From contig JAQBNY010000065.1 of NCBI GenBank assembly GCA_028288315.1, positions 1 to 9,647 on the forward strand: a stretch of 9,647 nucleotides of DNA, written 5' to 3'. The notes beneath the pieces were generated by a model that made no database searches, was not told the DNA's origin, and saw only the letters and a program-made list of their open reading frames with translations. How positions within the stretch are numbered: the stretch's first letter is position 1; every line of letters starts with the position of its first letter. This DNA comes from Mucilaginibacter sp. Its GTDB lineage: Bacteria; Bacteroidota; Bacteroidia; Sphingobacteriales; Sphingobacteriaceae. Made by a program: the position numbers and the translations under genes. Positions 1-7,237 of the stretch are shown here, one piece after another.

Positions 1-117
1 TTTATTCTTTCCATAACATCAAAAATCTATTGTTCCGCCCCCATGATGGTAATTTGGATTAGATGGATCAGTCGGGCCCACACTTCCAGGGTAATTAAGT
101 AAATATTTAACAAGGCG
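1..117. other. Window edge, no gene assigned
   Basis: No complete gene is visible. On the minus strand, the frame of the MFS transporter stays open for 32 codons beyond its TAA stop, to a TGA at 19-21. The tail includes YPGSVGPTDPSNPNYHHGGG. No ATG, GTG or TTG suitable for an independent start lies at its head. It is treated as non-coding here and described as a finding. Confidence 0.5.
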
Positions 118-1380
118 TTATATCACCGCCTGTATCTGCTGCTCCTCAACAGCCATTGCATTATGCGCTTGTTTTAATTTTTCTTTACGGAGGTAGCGCA
201 TATGCAACAATCCTATCAGTAAAGCGATAATGCCTTCGACCAGAATAGTATCTGGCGGGCCTACCCATTTAGATACCGAGCCAACCAACAGCCCTCCTAT
301 CGGTTGCAGGCCAAAGAAAGCCATAGCATAAAAACTAATCACCCTTCCACGCATAGCGGGTTCAACCGTGGTTTGTATAAGTGTATTGCTAATCGTTATT
401 TGTGACATCATTCCAAAACCAGCAACAGTAGCAAATACCAACGCTAACGGGTACATCTTCTCGTGCGAAAACAATATAAGTCCAGCGCCAAACACTAACG
501 TGTTTATACTTAATATCTTCTTTAAATTACTCCTCGTTTTTAACGATGCCAGGAAAATAGCGCCACTAAATGCTCCCAAACCTATTACGCTGTCAATAAC
601 CCCGAATGTGGTGGCATCACCCTTAAAAACTTCACGGGCATAATAAGGTATAAGTGTACTAAATGGCAGCACAAGCAAGCTTATCAACCCAAGCATCATA
701 ATTACAAAACCAATAGATGGGGTGGCTTTTATATAGGCTAAACCTTCTTTTAGTTCATCAAATGCGTTTTTTTTATGCGTTTTTTTTACATATTGAGGCA
801 TTCGCATCATTAATAATGAAGCCAATACTGCTATAAAACTCAGGGCATTAAGCACAAAGCAAACGCCATCTCCCAGGGTTTCCAAAACAAAGCCGGCAAT
901 GGCGGGGCCTATTAGTCGTGATAAATTTACCATTGATGAATTCAGCGCCAACGCATTAGACAAATCTTCTTTATTTTCAATCATCTCATACACTAATGAT
1001 TGCCTTGCCGGTACATCAAAAGCATTGATAATCCCCAAGAGTACACTAAGTGTCAGTATTTCCCAAACCTCGTAGTGTTTTAACAGGATGAACACCGCCA
1101 GCAAAGTGGCCTGTATCATAGATGCTAGCTGTGTTGTCAACAACACCCGGAAACGATTGTAGCGGTCTGATACCACACCGCCAAAAATTGATAGTACAAA
1201 TGAAGGAAATTGACTTGCAAACAAGGTAAGCCCCAGCATAAACGTGGAGTGAGTAAGCGTATAGATTACCCAGCTTACAGCGGTCTTTTGCATCCATGTG
1301 CCAATAAGAGAAATGGATTGCCCAACAAAATACAACCGATAGTTACGGCTTTTAAATGCCCTGAAGGTAGTTATGTTCAT
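118..1380 (-). CDS. MFS efflux transporter, MFS_3 / EntS-like family
   Basis: This is a 12-helix-type major facilitator inner-membrane protein that probably exports small molecules by proton antiport; its substrate cannot be read from sequence. I start it at the ATG at 1380 (420 residues). A TTG seven codons upstream keeps the frame open, but nothing favours it. The N-terminus has the MFS_3 hallmark NYRLYFVGQSISLIGTWMQ at about residues 13-31. MFS motif A is at 67-78 (GG-x3-D72-R73-x2-R76). The loop motif FDVPARQ is at 121-127 and NLSRLIGPAIAGF at 152-164. Length is normal for the family, and the charged Gln-rich tail is unremarkable. It is transcribed away from the DUF4175 operon, and a palindrome at 1476-1499 lies in the shared upstream region. 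Enterobactin exporter EntS is a distant relative, but no siderophore genes are present. The family assignment is firm; the substrate is unknown. Confidence 0.93.
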   Translation of the reverse strand: MNITTFRAFKSRNYRLYFVGQSISLIGTWMQKTAVSWVIYTLTHSTFMLGLTLFASQFPSFVLSIFGGVVSDRYNRFRVLLTTQLASMIQATLLAVFILLKHYEVWEILTLSVLLGIINAFDVPARQSLVYEMIENKEDLSNALALNSSMVNLSRLIGPAIAGFVLETLGDGVCFVLNALSFIAVLASLLMMRMPQYVKKTHKKNAFDELKEGLAYIKATPSIGFVIMMLGLISLLVLPFSTLIPYYAREVFKGDATTFGVIDSVIGLGAFSGAIFLASLKTRSNLKKILSINTLVFGAGLILFSHEKMYPLALVFATVAGFGMMSQITISNTLIQTTVEPAMRGRVISFYAMAFFGLQPIGGLLVGSVSKWVGPPDTILVEGIIALLIGLLHMRYLRKEKLKQAHNAMAVEEQQIQAVI

Positions 1381-1475
1381 TGCCTGATACTTCAACGACA
1401 AGTTTAAACGAATAATTGTTTTTTAGTGCTGATGTAATAAATAAATTACCTGTATCTGATGGTATTATCCGCCCG

Positions 1476-1499
1476 TAATTAAGTATTAATACTTGGTTA
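1476..1499. promoter_or_regulatory. Imperfect 24-bp palindrome, candidate operator
   Basis: The core 1481-1494 (AAGTATTAATACTT) is a perfect 14-bp palindrome. Extending to 1476-1499 gives half-sites TAATTAAGTATT and AATACTTGGTTA, matching at 10 of 12 positions. It sits almost midway between the divergent starts, about 96 bp from the transporter ATG and about 102 bp from the DUF4175 ATG. That placement suits a dimeric regulator controlling one or both genes. The symmetry is seen directly; the regulatory role is inference, and short AT-rich palindromes also arise by chance. Confidence 0.4.
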
Positions 1500-1539
1500 A
1501 TGGGTATAATTACTGTATTTAAATATTCCGTTTAAAACC

Positions 1540-1571
1540 TTTCATATATATCATATATTCTGTTATTTTCG
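1540..1571 (+). promoter_or_regulatory. Candidate Bacteroidota-type promoter for the DUF4175 operon
   Basis: TATTTTCG at 1564-1571 matches the Bacteroidota -7 consensus TAnnTTTG except for one base. TTTC at 1540-1543 is one base off the -33 TTTG, with a 20-bp spacer. A transcript would start around 1576-1580 and leave a short leader before the ATG at 1602. The surrounding DNA is very AT-rich, so a chance match is possible. No clear Shine-Dalgarno sequence precedes the ATG, as is common in this phylum. Confidence 0.33.
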
Positions 1572-1601
1572 TTTAATATATGTATGTAGCTTAACTCATA
1601 T

Positions 1602-4600
1602 ATGACATCGTCTGAGAATTATGAACTGCTGATCGATAAGATCAACACCTTTATTCGCAAGTACCATTATAACAACCTGCTACGCGGGCTGATATTTTTG
1701 GGTGCGGGTATATTTTCGGCATATGTGGCTATTACCTTAAGTGAGTATTTTGGCAATTTTAATACACTGCTGCGTACATTGCTTTTCTACTTTTTTATCT
1801 TGCTCAATCTTGGTTTAATTGTCTGGCTCATTGTTCCATCGGTGTTGGCGCAATTAAAACTGGGCAAAACCCTCACGCATGATCAGGCCGCAAATATAAT
1901 TGGCCAGCATTTTAATGATGTACATGATAAGCTGCTGAATACGCTGCAATTAAAAAAACAAGTGGTGGAAAATGCCGCCCATCGCGAATTGATAGAGGCC
2001 AGTATTAATCAAAAAATTGAAGCGTTAAATCCGGTAAGCTTTCCATCGGCAATAAACATTCGCGATAATACAAAATACCTCAAGTGGGTTATACCCCCTG
2101 CGGCTATCATTTGTATTATTGCTCTTACGGCACCATCTATTTTAACAGAAAGCACTAAAAGACTTATCAGGCATAATGAATACTTTGCCCCTGCCGCTCC
2201 TTTCCAATTTGTGGTTATGAATAAAAGCTTGTCGGCCGTGCAGGGCGAGGACCTAAAGCTGGAACTTAAACTTGCCGGTAATAACCTGCCGGCTGATGTA
2301 TATGTAGAAACGGCTACCAATACTTTTAAATTGGATAAAGAGAATATTAGCCGGTTCCATTATCTATTCAGCAACCTGCAGCAAAACACCTCGTTTAAAT
2401 TATCGGGGAATGGTTTTACCTCTGCTCCTTATGAGATCAAGGTTCATCTTCGCCCTGTGGTGTTGCACTTTGATGCAGAACTAACTTATCCCGCCTATCT
2501 GCATAAAAAAAATGAGGTGGTTGCCAATGCCGGCGATCTGAGCCTTCCGGCAGGAACTTTAATAAACTGGAAATTCTACACACAAAATGCTACCGGGCTT
2601 GTTTTTAATATAGATAATGATAGTAAACCTTTAAAGCCAACAGGAAACAACCTGTTTGAGCACCAGGAAAAAATATTTAAAAACACTTTTTACAAAATAA
2701 ACCCGATGAACAATGCTATAAACCGTAGCGACTCGGCAGGATACCGCATTAATGTTATAGCGGATGAACCGCCATCAATTGAGGTTAATGAAAAACCCGA
2801 CTCTGTAAGTATGAAAGCTTTCTACTTTAACGGTAAAATACAGGACGATCATGGTTTTTCATCGTTAACATTTCATTACAGATCGGCCGATAACGGTCAG
2901 GAACATTCATTTACAAAATCGGTTAAAGCAGATCTATCGGCAACACAAAGCGGCTTTTTTTATTTTTGGAACCTGAAAGAAATGGGCATAAAGGCAGGAG
3001 AAAACATCACCTATTATTTTGAGGTGGCAGATAACGATGCTGTTAATGGCCCCAAAACCGCTCGCTCGCCGGAGCGCACTTTGAACATTCCAGATGCAGC
3101 CAAACTGGCCGAACAGTTAAACGCCGGTACACAGGCAGTAAAGCAAAAAATGCAATCAGCAGTAAAACTGGCCGGCCAAATTGAAAAAGACGCTAAAAAG
3201 CTAAATCAGTCGTTTTTAGACAAGAACAATCTATCTTTTGACGAGAAAAAACAGGTAGAAGAATTGCTTCAAAAACGCAAGGATTTAGATGGATTGGTTA
3301 GGGATATACAAAAGGAAAATAAAAAGAACCTATATAATCGCCAGGAAAACCAGCAGCAAAAAGAGGAACTGACCGAAAAACAGCAACAGATAGATGAACT
3401 GTTTAAAAACATGCTTGACGACAAGACTAAAGAAATGCTTGAAAAACTACAGCAGTTAATGAATCAGGACCAAAAGGATGCTACGCGTGATGAACTTTCT
3501 AAAATGCAAAATGACAATAAATCGTTAAAGAAAGAGCTGGACCGCATGCTGGAATTGTATAAAAAGTTAGATTTTGAACAGAAACTTAATCAAAGTATTA
3601 ATCAACTTAATCAACTGGCAAATGAACAACAAAAGCTATCTGATAAAACAGAAAAGGCTGGGAATAGTACTGAAGATCTGCAGCAGCAACAAAAACTGAA
3701 TAACCAGTTCCAGGATGTTAAGAAATCACTTGACGACCTCCAGAAGACTAATGAACAAAACGGTAAAAAACAACAATTTGAAAACCCCGAAAAGGAAAAG
3801 CAGGCCATTGATGAACAGATGAAGCAAAGTAGCAACAGTTTGCAAAAGAACAATAGGCAGCAGGCTTCAAAATCACAGGAGCAAGCGGCAAAACAAATGA
3901 AACAACTGGCCAATAAACTGGAACAAAATGAGGAAGAGGGCGAAAGCAGCCAGAACAATATTGATGCAAGGCAATTACGCGAGTTATTAAAATCGTTAGT
4001 AAATAGTTCTTTCACCCAAGAAAAAATAATGCAATCATTAAGGAGCACTTATACAAGTGATCCCACCTATATTTCCCTGGCTCAAAGCCAGAAAGATGTA
4101 AAAGACAATTTGAAAACAGCTGAGGATACACTATATGCTTTAAGTAAGCGCATACCACAAATACAATCAACTGTAAATAAAGAAATAACCAGTATAAATG
4201 AGCATATCGATCAGGCGCTTAATAACCTTGACGAACGTAATACCGCTTTAGCTACCCGTAACCAGCAATTTGCCATGACATCGATGAACAATCTTGCTCT
4301 TATGCTGAGCGAAGCGCTTGATCAACTGCAAAAAAGCATGAACAAAAGCGGAGACAGCAAAGGTAAAAAAGGCACGCCGTCATTATCTCAATTAAGTAAA
4401 ATGCAGCAGCAGCTTAATAAAAATATGCAACAAGCCCGCGACCAAATGAAGCAACAAGGCAACCAGCCGGGCCAACAAGGAAAGGGAGGACAGCAGGGGC
4501 AGCAAGGCATGAGTGAGCAGTTGGCAAAAATGGCTCGCCAACAGCAGCTAATAAGGCAAACATTACTACAATTTAATAAAGATAATAACAAAGATGGTAC

Positions 4601-4937
4601 TAACGGCTTAGGCAACCTTGATAAAATTGCAAAAGAAATGGAACAAACTGAAAACGATCTCGTAAACAGGAGAATTACAGATGAGGCACTGAAGAGACAA
4701 CAACAAATTCAAACGCGGTTGTTGGAAGCAGAAAAGGCTGAACAGCAACGCGAGCAAGACCAAAAAAGGGAAAGCCGAGCCGCAAATGACATGCCGCCGG
4801 GGTATATTAATGCTTTGCTGGATTATAAGCAGATAAAAACAAAGCAGGTAGAACAGATAAGAACAGTCCCTTCGGCACTTAATTTGTACTACAGGCAAAA
4901 AATTAAAATCTATTTTGACCAACTTAACGCTAAATAA
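1602..4937 (+). CDS. DUF4175 family membrane-anchored coiled-coil protein
   Basis: This 1111-residue protein has no established function. Two hydrophobic helices lie at about 27-49 and 57-80, then a cytoplasmic segment, then a third helix at about 160-181. Nearly all the rest should therefore be periplasmic. Residues 200-495 form beta-rich, Ig-like segments with DUF4175 landmarks: YPAYL (296-300), GDLSLPAGT (311-319), DDHGFS (415-420) and YYFEVADNDAVNGP (471-484). From about 500 to 1060 the chain is strongly helical and rich in Gln, Lys, Asn and Glu, consistent with long coiled coils, broken by a Gly/Gln stretch at about 953-970. The last 48 residues (from MPPGYINALLDYK) resume a conserved-looking, Tyr-rich C-terminus. 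The ATG at 1602 is the first start and leads directly into the membrane segment. The protein is first in an operon with an RsbW-like ATPase and ybeY. A structural or scaffolding role in the envelope is inference. Confidence 0.88.
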   Translation: MTSSENYELLIDKINTFIRKYHYNNLLRGLIFLGAGIFSAYVAITLSEYFGNFNTLLRTLLFYFFILLNLGLIVWLIVPSVLAQLKLGKTLTHDQAANIIGQHFNDVHDKLLNTLQLKKQVVENAAHRELIEASINQKIEALNPVSFPSAINIRDNTKYLKWVIPPAAIICIIALTAPSILTESTKRLIRHNEYFAPAAPFQFVVMNKSLSAVQGEDLKLELKLAGNNLPADVYVETATNTFKLDKENISRFHYLFSNLQQNTSFKLSGNGFTSAPYEIKVHLRPVVLHFDAELTYPAYLHKKNEVVANAGDLSLPAGTLINWKFYTQNATGLVFNIDNDSKPLKPTGNNLFEHQEKIFKNTFYKINPMNNAINRSDSAGYRINVIADEPPSIEVNEKPDSVSMKAFYFNGKIQDDHGFSSLTFHYRSADNGQEHSFTKSVKADLSATQSGFFYFWNLKEMGIKAGENITYYFEVADNDAVNGPKTARSPERTLNIPDAAKLAEQLNAGTQAVKQKMQSAVKLAGQIEKDAKKLNQSFLDKNNLSFDEKKQVEELLQKRKDLDGLVRDIQKENKKNLYNRQENQQQKEELTEKQQQIDELFKNMLDDKTKEMLEKLQQLMNQDQKDATRDELSKMQNDNKSLKKELDRMLELYKKLDFEQKLNQSINQLNQLANEQQKLSDKTEKAGNSTEDLQQQQKLNNQFQDVKKSLDDLQKTNEQNGKKQQFENPEKEKQAIDEQMKQSSNSLQKNNRQQASKSQEQAAKQMKQLANKLEQNEEEGESSQNNIDARQLRELLKSLVNSSFTQEKIMQSLRSTYTSDPTYISLAQSQKDVKDNLKTAEDTLYALSKRIPQIQSTVNKEITSINEHIDQALNNLDERNTALATRNQQFAMTSMNNLALMLSEALDQLQKSMNKSGDSKGKKGTPSLSQLSKMQQQLNKNMQQARDQMKQQGNQPGQQGKGGQQGQQGMSEQLAKMARQQQLIRQTLLQFNKDNNKDGTNGLGNLDKIAKEMEQTENDLVNRRITDEALKRQQQIQTRLLEAEKAEQQREQDQKRESRAANDMPPGYINALLDYKQIKTKQVEQIRTVPSALNLYYRQKIKIYFDQLNAK

Positions 4938-4938
4938 C

Positions 4939-5361
4939 ATGGAACCGGCTAATGTGCAAACGGGAGAATTATATACCTTACAACTTCCATCAAAATATGA
5001 AAGCATAACATTGCTTGAGAATTTGATTGAAGTAATTGCGGATAAATATCAGATTAGTGAGGACACTTTCGCTAACATGATGACCTGCTTAAATGAAGCT
5101 CTGATAAATGCCATTGTACATGGCAATAAGCTAGACCCTAATAAAATGGTTATAGTTAATGCTGATGTTGAGCCAAAGCGCATCATTTGGACCATAACCG
5201 ACGAAGGCCCTGGCTTTAACTATAATGACCTGCCAGACCCAACTGCACCTGATCGTGTGGAAGAACTTACCGGACGTGGGGTATTTATTCTAAAGCACCT
5301 TGCAGACCAGTGCATATTTAATGCTGCTGGCAACGAGGTTGAACTACATTTTAAAATATAA
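4939..5361 (+). CDS. Stand-alone GHKL ATP-binding protein, RsbW/SpoIIAB anti-sigma kinase-like
   Basis: This 140-residue protein is a single HATPase_c_2 domain. The Bergerat-fold boxes are intact: N-box LNEALINAIVHGN at 51-63 (E53, N57), G1 box DEGPGF at 88-93, and G2 box TGRGVFILKHLAD at 111-123. Proteins of this type bind ATP and either phosphorylate an anti-sigma-factor antagonist or sequester a sigma factor. No sigma factor, STAS-domain antagonist or PP2C phosphatase lies nearby, so its partner is unknown. I chose the ATG at 4939 over the in-frame TTG at 4915 because it follows the DUF4175 stop (TAA 4935-4937) after one base and begins a normal-length domain. The TTG would add eight residues inside the previous gene. 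The 3' end overlaps ybeY by one base (TAATG). Translational coupling on both sides is likely. The domain call is firm; anti-sigma activity is inferred from family. Confidence 0.9.
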   Translation: MEPANVQTGELYTLQLPSKYESITLLENLIEVIADKYQISEDTFANMMTCLNEALINAIVHGNKLDPNKMVIVNADVEPKRIIWTITDEGPGFNYNDLPDPTAPDRVEELTGRGVFILKHLADQCIFNAAGNEVELHFKI

Positions 5362-5786
5362 TGCCCGCCATACAGTTTTTTGAAGAAGACATAAGCTATA
5401 AACTAAAAAACAAAACCGCTGTTCGCAAATGGATAACGGAAACGATTGAGGCTGAGGGCTTTAGGCTTGCCGAACTTACCTATGTCTTTTGTTCGGACGA
5501 ATACCTGCTGCAAATAAACCAACAATACCTTGATCATGATACCTATACGGATATCATTACCTTTGATAATTCTGAAGAGCATAGTACCATTGCCGGGGAT
5601 ATTTTCATTTCTATTGAGCGTATAAAAGAGAACGCAGCCAAGTTTGCCGTTACCGAAGCGCAGGAACTGCACCGCGTGATAATACATGGCGCCCTGCACT
5701 TGTTGGGTTATAAGGACAAATCTGTAGCAGATAAGAAAAAAATGACATTAAAAGAAGACCATTATTTAAGTAAAAGAAGTTTTTAA
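5361..5786 (+). CDS. ybeY: Endoribonuclease YbeY, 16S rRNA maturation factor
   Basis: YbeY is a metal-dependent RNase that takes part in 16S rRNA 3'-end maturation and 70S ribosome quality control in the cytoplasm. The protein is 141 residues, usual for the compact Bacteroidota form. The metal-site motif is HGALHLLGYKD at 109-119, giving H109 and H113 as ligands, but Asp119 stands where the classical H-x3-H-x5-H motif has its third His (H124 in E. coli). The upstream motif QQYLDHDTYTDIITF (54-68) matches the family NxxYRGxDxxTDVLSF block, with Leu57 in the position of the conserved Arg (R59 in E. coli). I recall both changes as usual in Bacteroidota relatives, so they probably reflect lineage rather than loss. 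The start ATG overlaps the previous stop in TAATG. The next gene begins 44 bp downstream. Confidence 0.93.
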   Translation: MPAIQFFEEDISYKLKNKTAVRKWITETIEAEGFRLAELTYVFCSDEYLLQINQQYLDHDTYTDIITFDNSEEHSTIAGDIFISIERIKENAAKFAVTEAQELHRVIIHGALHLLGYKDKSVADKKKMTLKEDHYLSKRSF

Positions 5787-5830
5787 TAACTAATTTTACA
5801 TATATAATTATTCATCTTCATTTTTAAACC

Positions 5831-6346
5831 ATGAAAACACTTGCATTGTTATTATCGCTGATGTTTGTTACATCTGCCTCACCTAAAGTATATACATTCA
5901 AGCTGACAACTATTGACGGCAAGCCTTTTTCTTTAGCTAAATACAAAGGCAAAAAGTTACTTATTGTAAATACCGCCTCTAAATGTGGTTATACCCCACA
6001 ATATGCTGAATTGCAAAAATTGGCCGATCAATACAAAGACAAATTGGTTGTTGTTGGTTTCCCGGCAAATAATTTTGCATCACAGGAACCAGGTACTAAT
6101 GCAGATATTAAAACCTTTTGCGAAAAGAATTTTGGCGTTACCTTCCCGCTAAGCAGCAAAGTGAGTGTTAAGGGCGACGATATAGACCCATTATTCGCTT
6201 ATTTAACCGCAGAACCAAATCCTGACTTTACCGGTGAGATTAAGTGGAACTTTGAAAAGTTTTTGATAGACGAAAATGGTAAGCTAATCCACCGTTATCG
6301 TTCGGCAGTAAAGCCACTATCTGACGATATAACAAAAGCATTATAA
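5831..6346 (+). CDS. Exported glutathione peroxidase family protein (Cys-type, probably thioredoxin-dependent)
   Basis: This 171-residue peroxidase reduces hydrogen peroxide or lipid hydroperoxides. The N-terminus is a short Sec-type signal peptide with a hydrophobic core at about 4-13 and probable cleavage near A16, so it should act in the periplasm. There is no lipobox Cys. The catalytic tetrad is visible: peroxidatic Cys52 (SKCGYTPQY, in place of selenocysteine), Gln85 (SQEPG), and Trp139-Asn140 (WNFEKFLID). The common FPCNQF block reads FPANNF, losing the middle Cys. Cys97 in TFCEKNFGVTFP lies where yeast Gpx3 has its resolving Cys82, giving a 45-residue spacing. A thioredoxin-type two-Cys cycle is therefore likely. 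It follows ybeY by 44 bp on the same strand and ends in a strong terminator. It could be a fourth operon member or have its own promoter; no convincing promoter is seen. Confidence 0.94.
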   Translation: MKTLALLLSLMFVTSASPKVYTFKLTTIDGKPFSLAKYKGKKLLIVNTASKCGYTPQYAELQKLADQYKDKLVVVGFPANNFASQEPGTNADIKTFCEKNFGVTFPLSSKVSVKGDDIDPLFAYLTAEPNPDFTGEIKWNFEKFLIDENGKLIHRYRSAVKPLSDDITKAL

Positions 6347-6378
6347 TAAAAAGGGGGCCTAACAGCCCCCTTTTTATT
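6345..6378. terminator. Symmetric intrinsic terminator between convergent genes
   Basis: The stem AAAAAGGGGGC at 6348-6358 pairs perfectly with GCCCCCTTTTT at 6365-6375 around a 6-nt loop (CTAACA). Flanking A-T pairs extend it to 6345-6378 (14 bp), overlapping the last two bases of the peroxidase stop codon. A T tract follows the GC stem on the plus strand, and the mirrored A tract gives the same on the minus strand. It can therefore end transcription of the peroxidase from the left and of the mlaE-mlaF-mlaD operon from the right. Confidence 0.92.
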
Positions 6379-6460
6379 GTTGATTATATTATCTCCCAAT
6401 GGCATTTAGAGCTATTAATGTAGCAATGACCGCGTTAGCGTGAGAAGTATTGCGTCTACA

Positions 6461-7237
6461 TCAATTATCATTCTTCGCTGCCTTTTCTTTCGCCTTTATA
6501 GCATCTTCCTTAACCTTATTGATAGAATCTTGTTTAGCCTTTGCTGCCTTTTTCTTCTTATTAAAGAATCCTTTTAATAAAAAGTTGCTTTGTGCGGCCT
6601 TTAAATCTTCGTTTAGTGTTGCTGTAGTACTGTGCACACCCTTCATGGTGGTTTTGGCCTGTTTAACTGTACCTTCCAGGTCGCGGGCTATTTTATCATC
6701 ATTTAACAATCTGCCAATGCTTCCTTTTCCACTGTTTACTTTAGCTACTATTTCAGACAGGTTGCTGGTTAGCGTTTCCGCATTGTCGGCTACTTTTGTA
6801 AGTTTTGTTATGATCTTGTCTACATCTACCGGGTTAATCGATTTTATTTCGTTGCCAGTTTCAATTTCTTGACTGCTATTTATCCCCCCGGGAGAAATCA
6901 CTATCAGCTTATCGCCCATCAAACCATCGCTACCAATGCTAAGCTTAGAATCTTTTTTAATGAATTTTTTAACGGAATTGTTCAGGCTCAGATCAACACG
7001 TACAGAACTGTCTGTCACAATGTTAATGGCTTCAACCACGCCAACGTTTATACCTGCAAAGCGCACATTGTTACCTACAGTTAATCCGTTTACATTTTTA
7101 AAAGTTCCGTAAACCCTAAAGGTTGAGTTGAAAAGGCTTTTTTGATTGCCAATAAAGAATACGGCCAGTAACAGTATTACAAATCCTATGAAGGTGAACA
7201 GGCCTATTTTTACTTTTTGTGATGATGTGGTTCTCAT
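6461..7237 (-). CDS. MlaD family MCE-domain protein, substrate-binding subunit of a phospholipid ABC transporter
   Basis: MlaD-type proteins form a ring in the periplasm on top of the permease and pass phospholipids through a central hydrophobic channel. This one is 258 residues. It has one N-terminal membrane helix at about 11-30 and an MCE domain at about 38-118, with GLTVGNNVRFAGINVGVV (51-68) and GLMGDKLIVISPGG (105-118). A helical region follows, carrying GKGSIGRLLND (170-180) and NFLLKGFFNKKKK (218-230). The tail to residue 258 is a very Lys/Ala-rich charged helix. It is longer than E. coli MlaD, as is usual for Bacteroidota homologues. Its ATG overlaps the ATPase stop in ATGA, so the two are translationally coupled. 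It is the last gene of the operon and ends 83 bp from the shared terminator. Confidence 0.92.
   Translation of the reverse strand: MRTTSSQKVKIGLFTFIGFVILLLAVFFIGNQKSLFNSTFRVYGTFKNVNGLTVGNNVRFAGINVGVVEAINIVTDSSVRVDLSLNNSVKKFIKKDSKLSIGSDGLMGDKLIVISPGGINSSQEIETGNEIKSINPVDVDKIITKLTKVADNAETLTSNLSEIVAKVNSGKGSIGRLLNDDKIARDLEGTVKQAKTTMKGVHSTTATLNEDLKAAQSNFLLKGFFNKKKKAAKAKQDSINKVKEDAIKAKEKAAKNDN

Noticed and set aside
1381..1401. Earlier TTG start for the MFS transporter
   Set aside because: The ATG at 1380 gives the family-typical N-terminus, and there is no ribosome-binding support for the TTG.
1543..1604. Three copies of CATATAT before the DUF4175 gene
   Set aside because: Very short, irregularly spaced and in strongly AT-rich DNA; likely low-complexity chance repeats.
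3611..4048. Minus-strand open frame of 145 codons with many Cys, Phe and Ser residues
   Set aside because: It is the antisense image of the Gln/Lys-rich coiled-coil codons; the Cys/Phe/Leu bias follows directly from reversing them.
4440..4510. Gln/Gly-coding repetitive DNA resembling a tandem repeat
   Set aside because: It is an in-frame low-complexity protein segment without a constant repeat unit; not a CRISPR or tandem array.
4915..4938. Earlier TTG start for the RsbW-like ATPase
   Set aside because: It adds only eight residues overlapping the DUF4175 gene; the ATG at 4939 sits right after the preceding stop and fits the domain length.
6379..6460. Possible small gene or RNA between the terminator and the mlaD-like stop
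   Set aside because: No start-to-stop frame of useful length with coding character, and no hairpin beyond the terminator was found.
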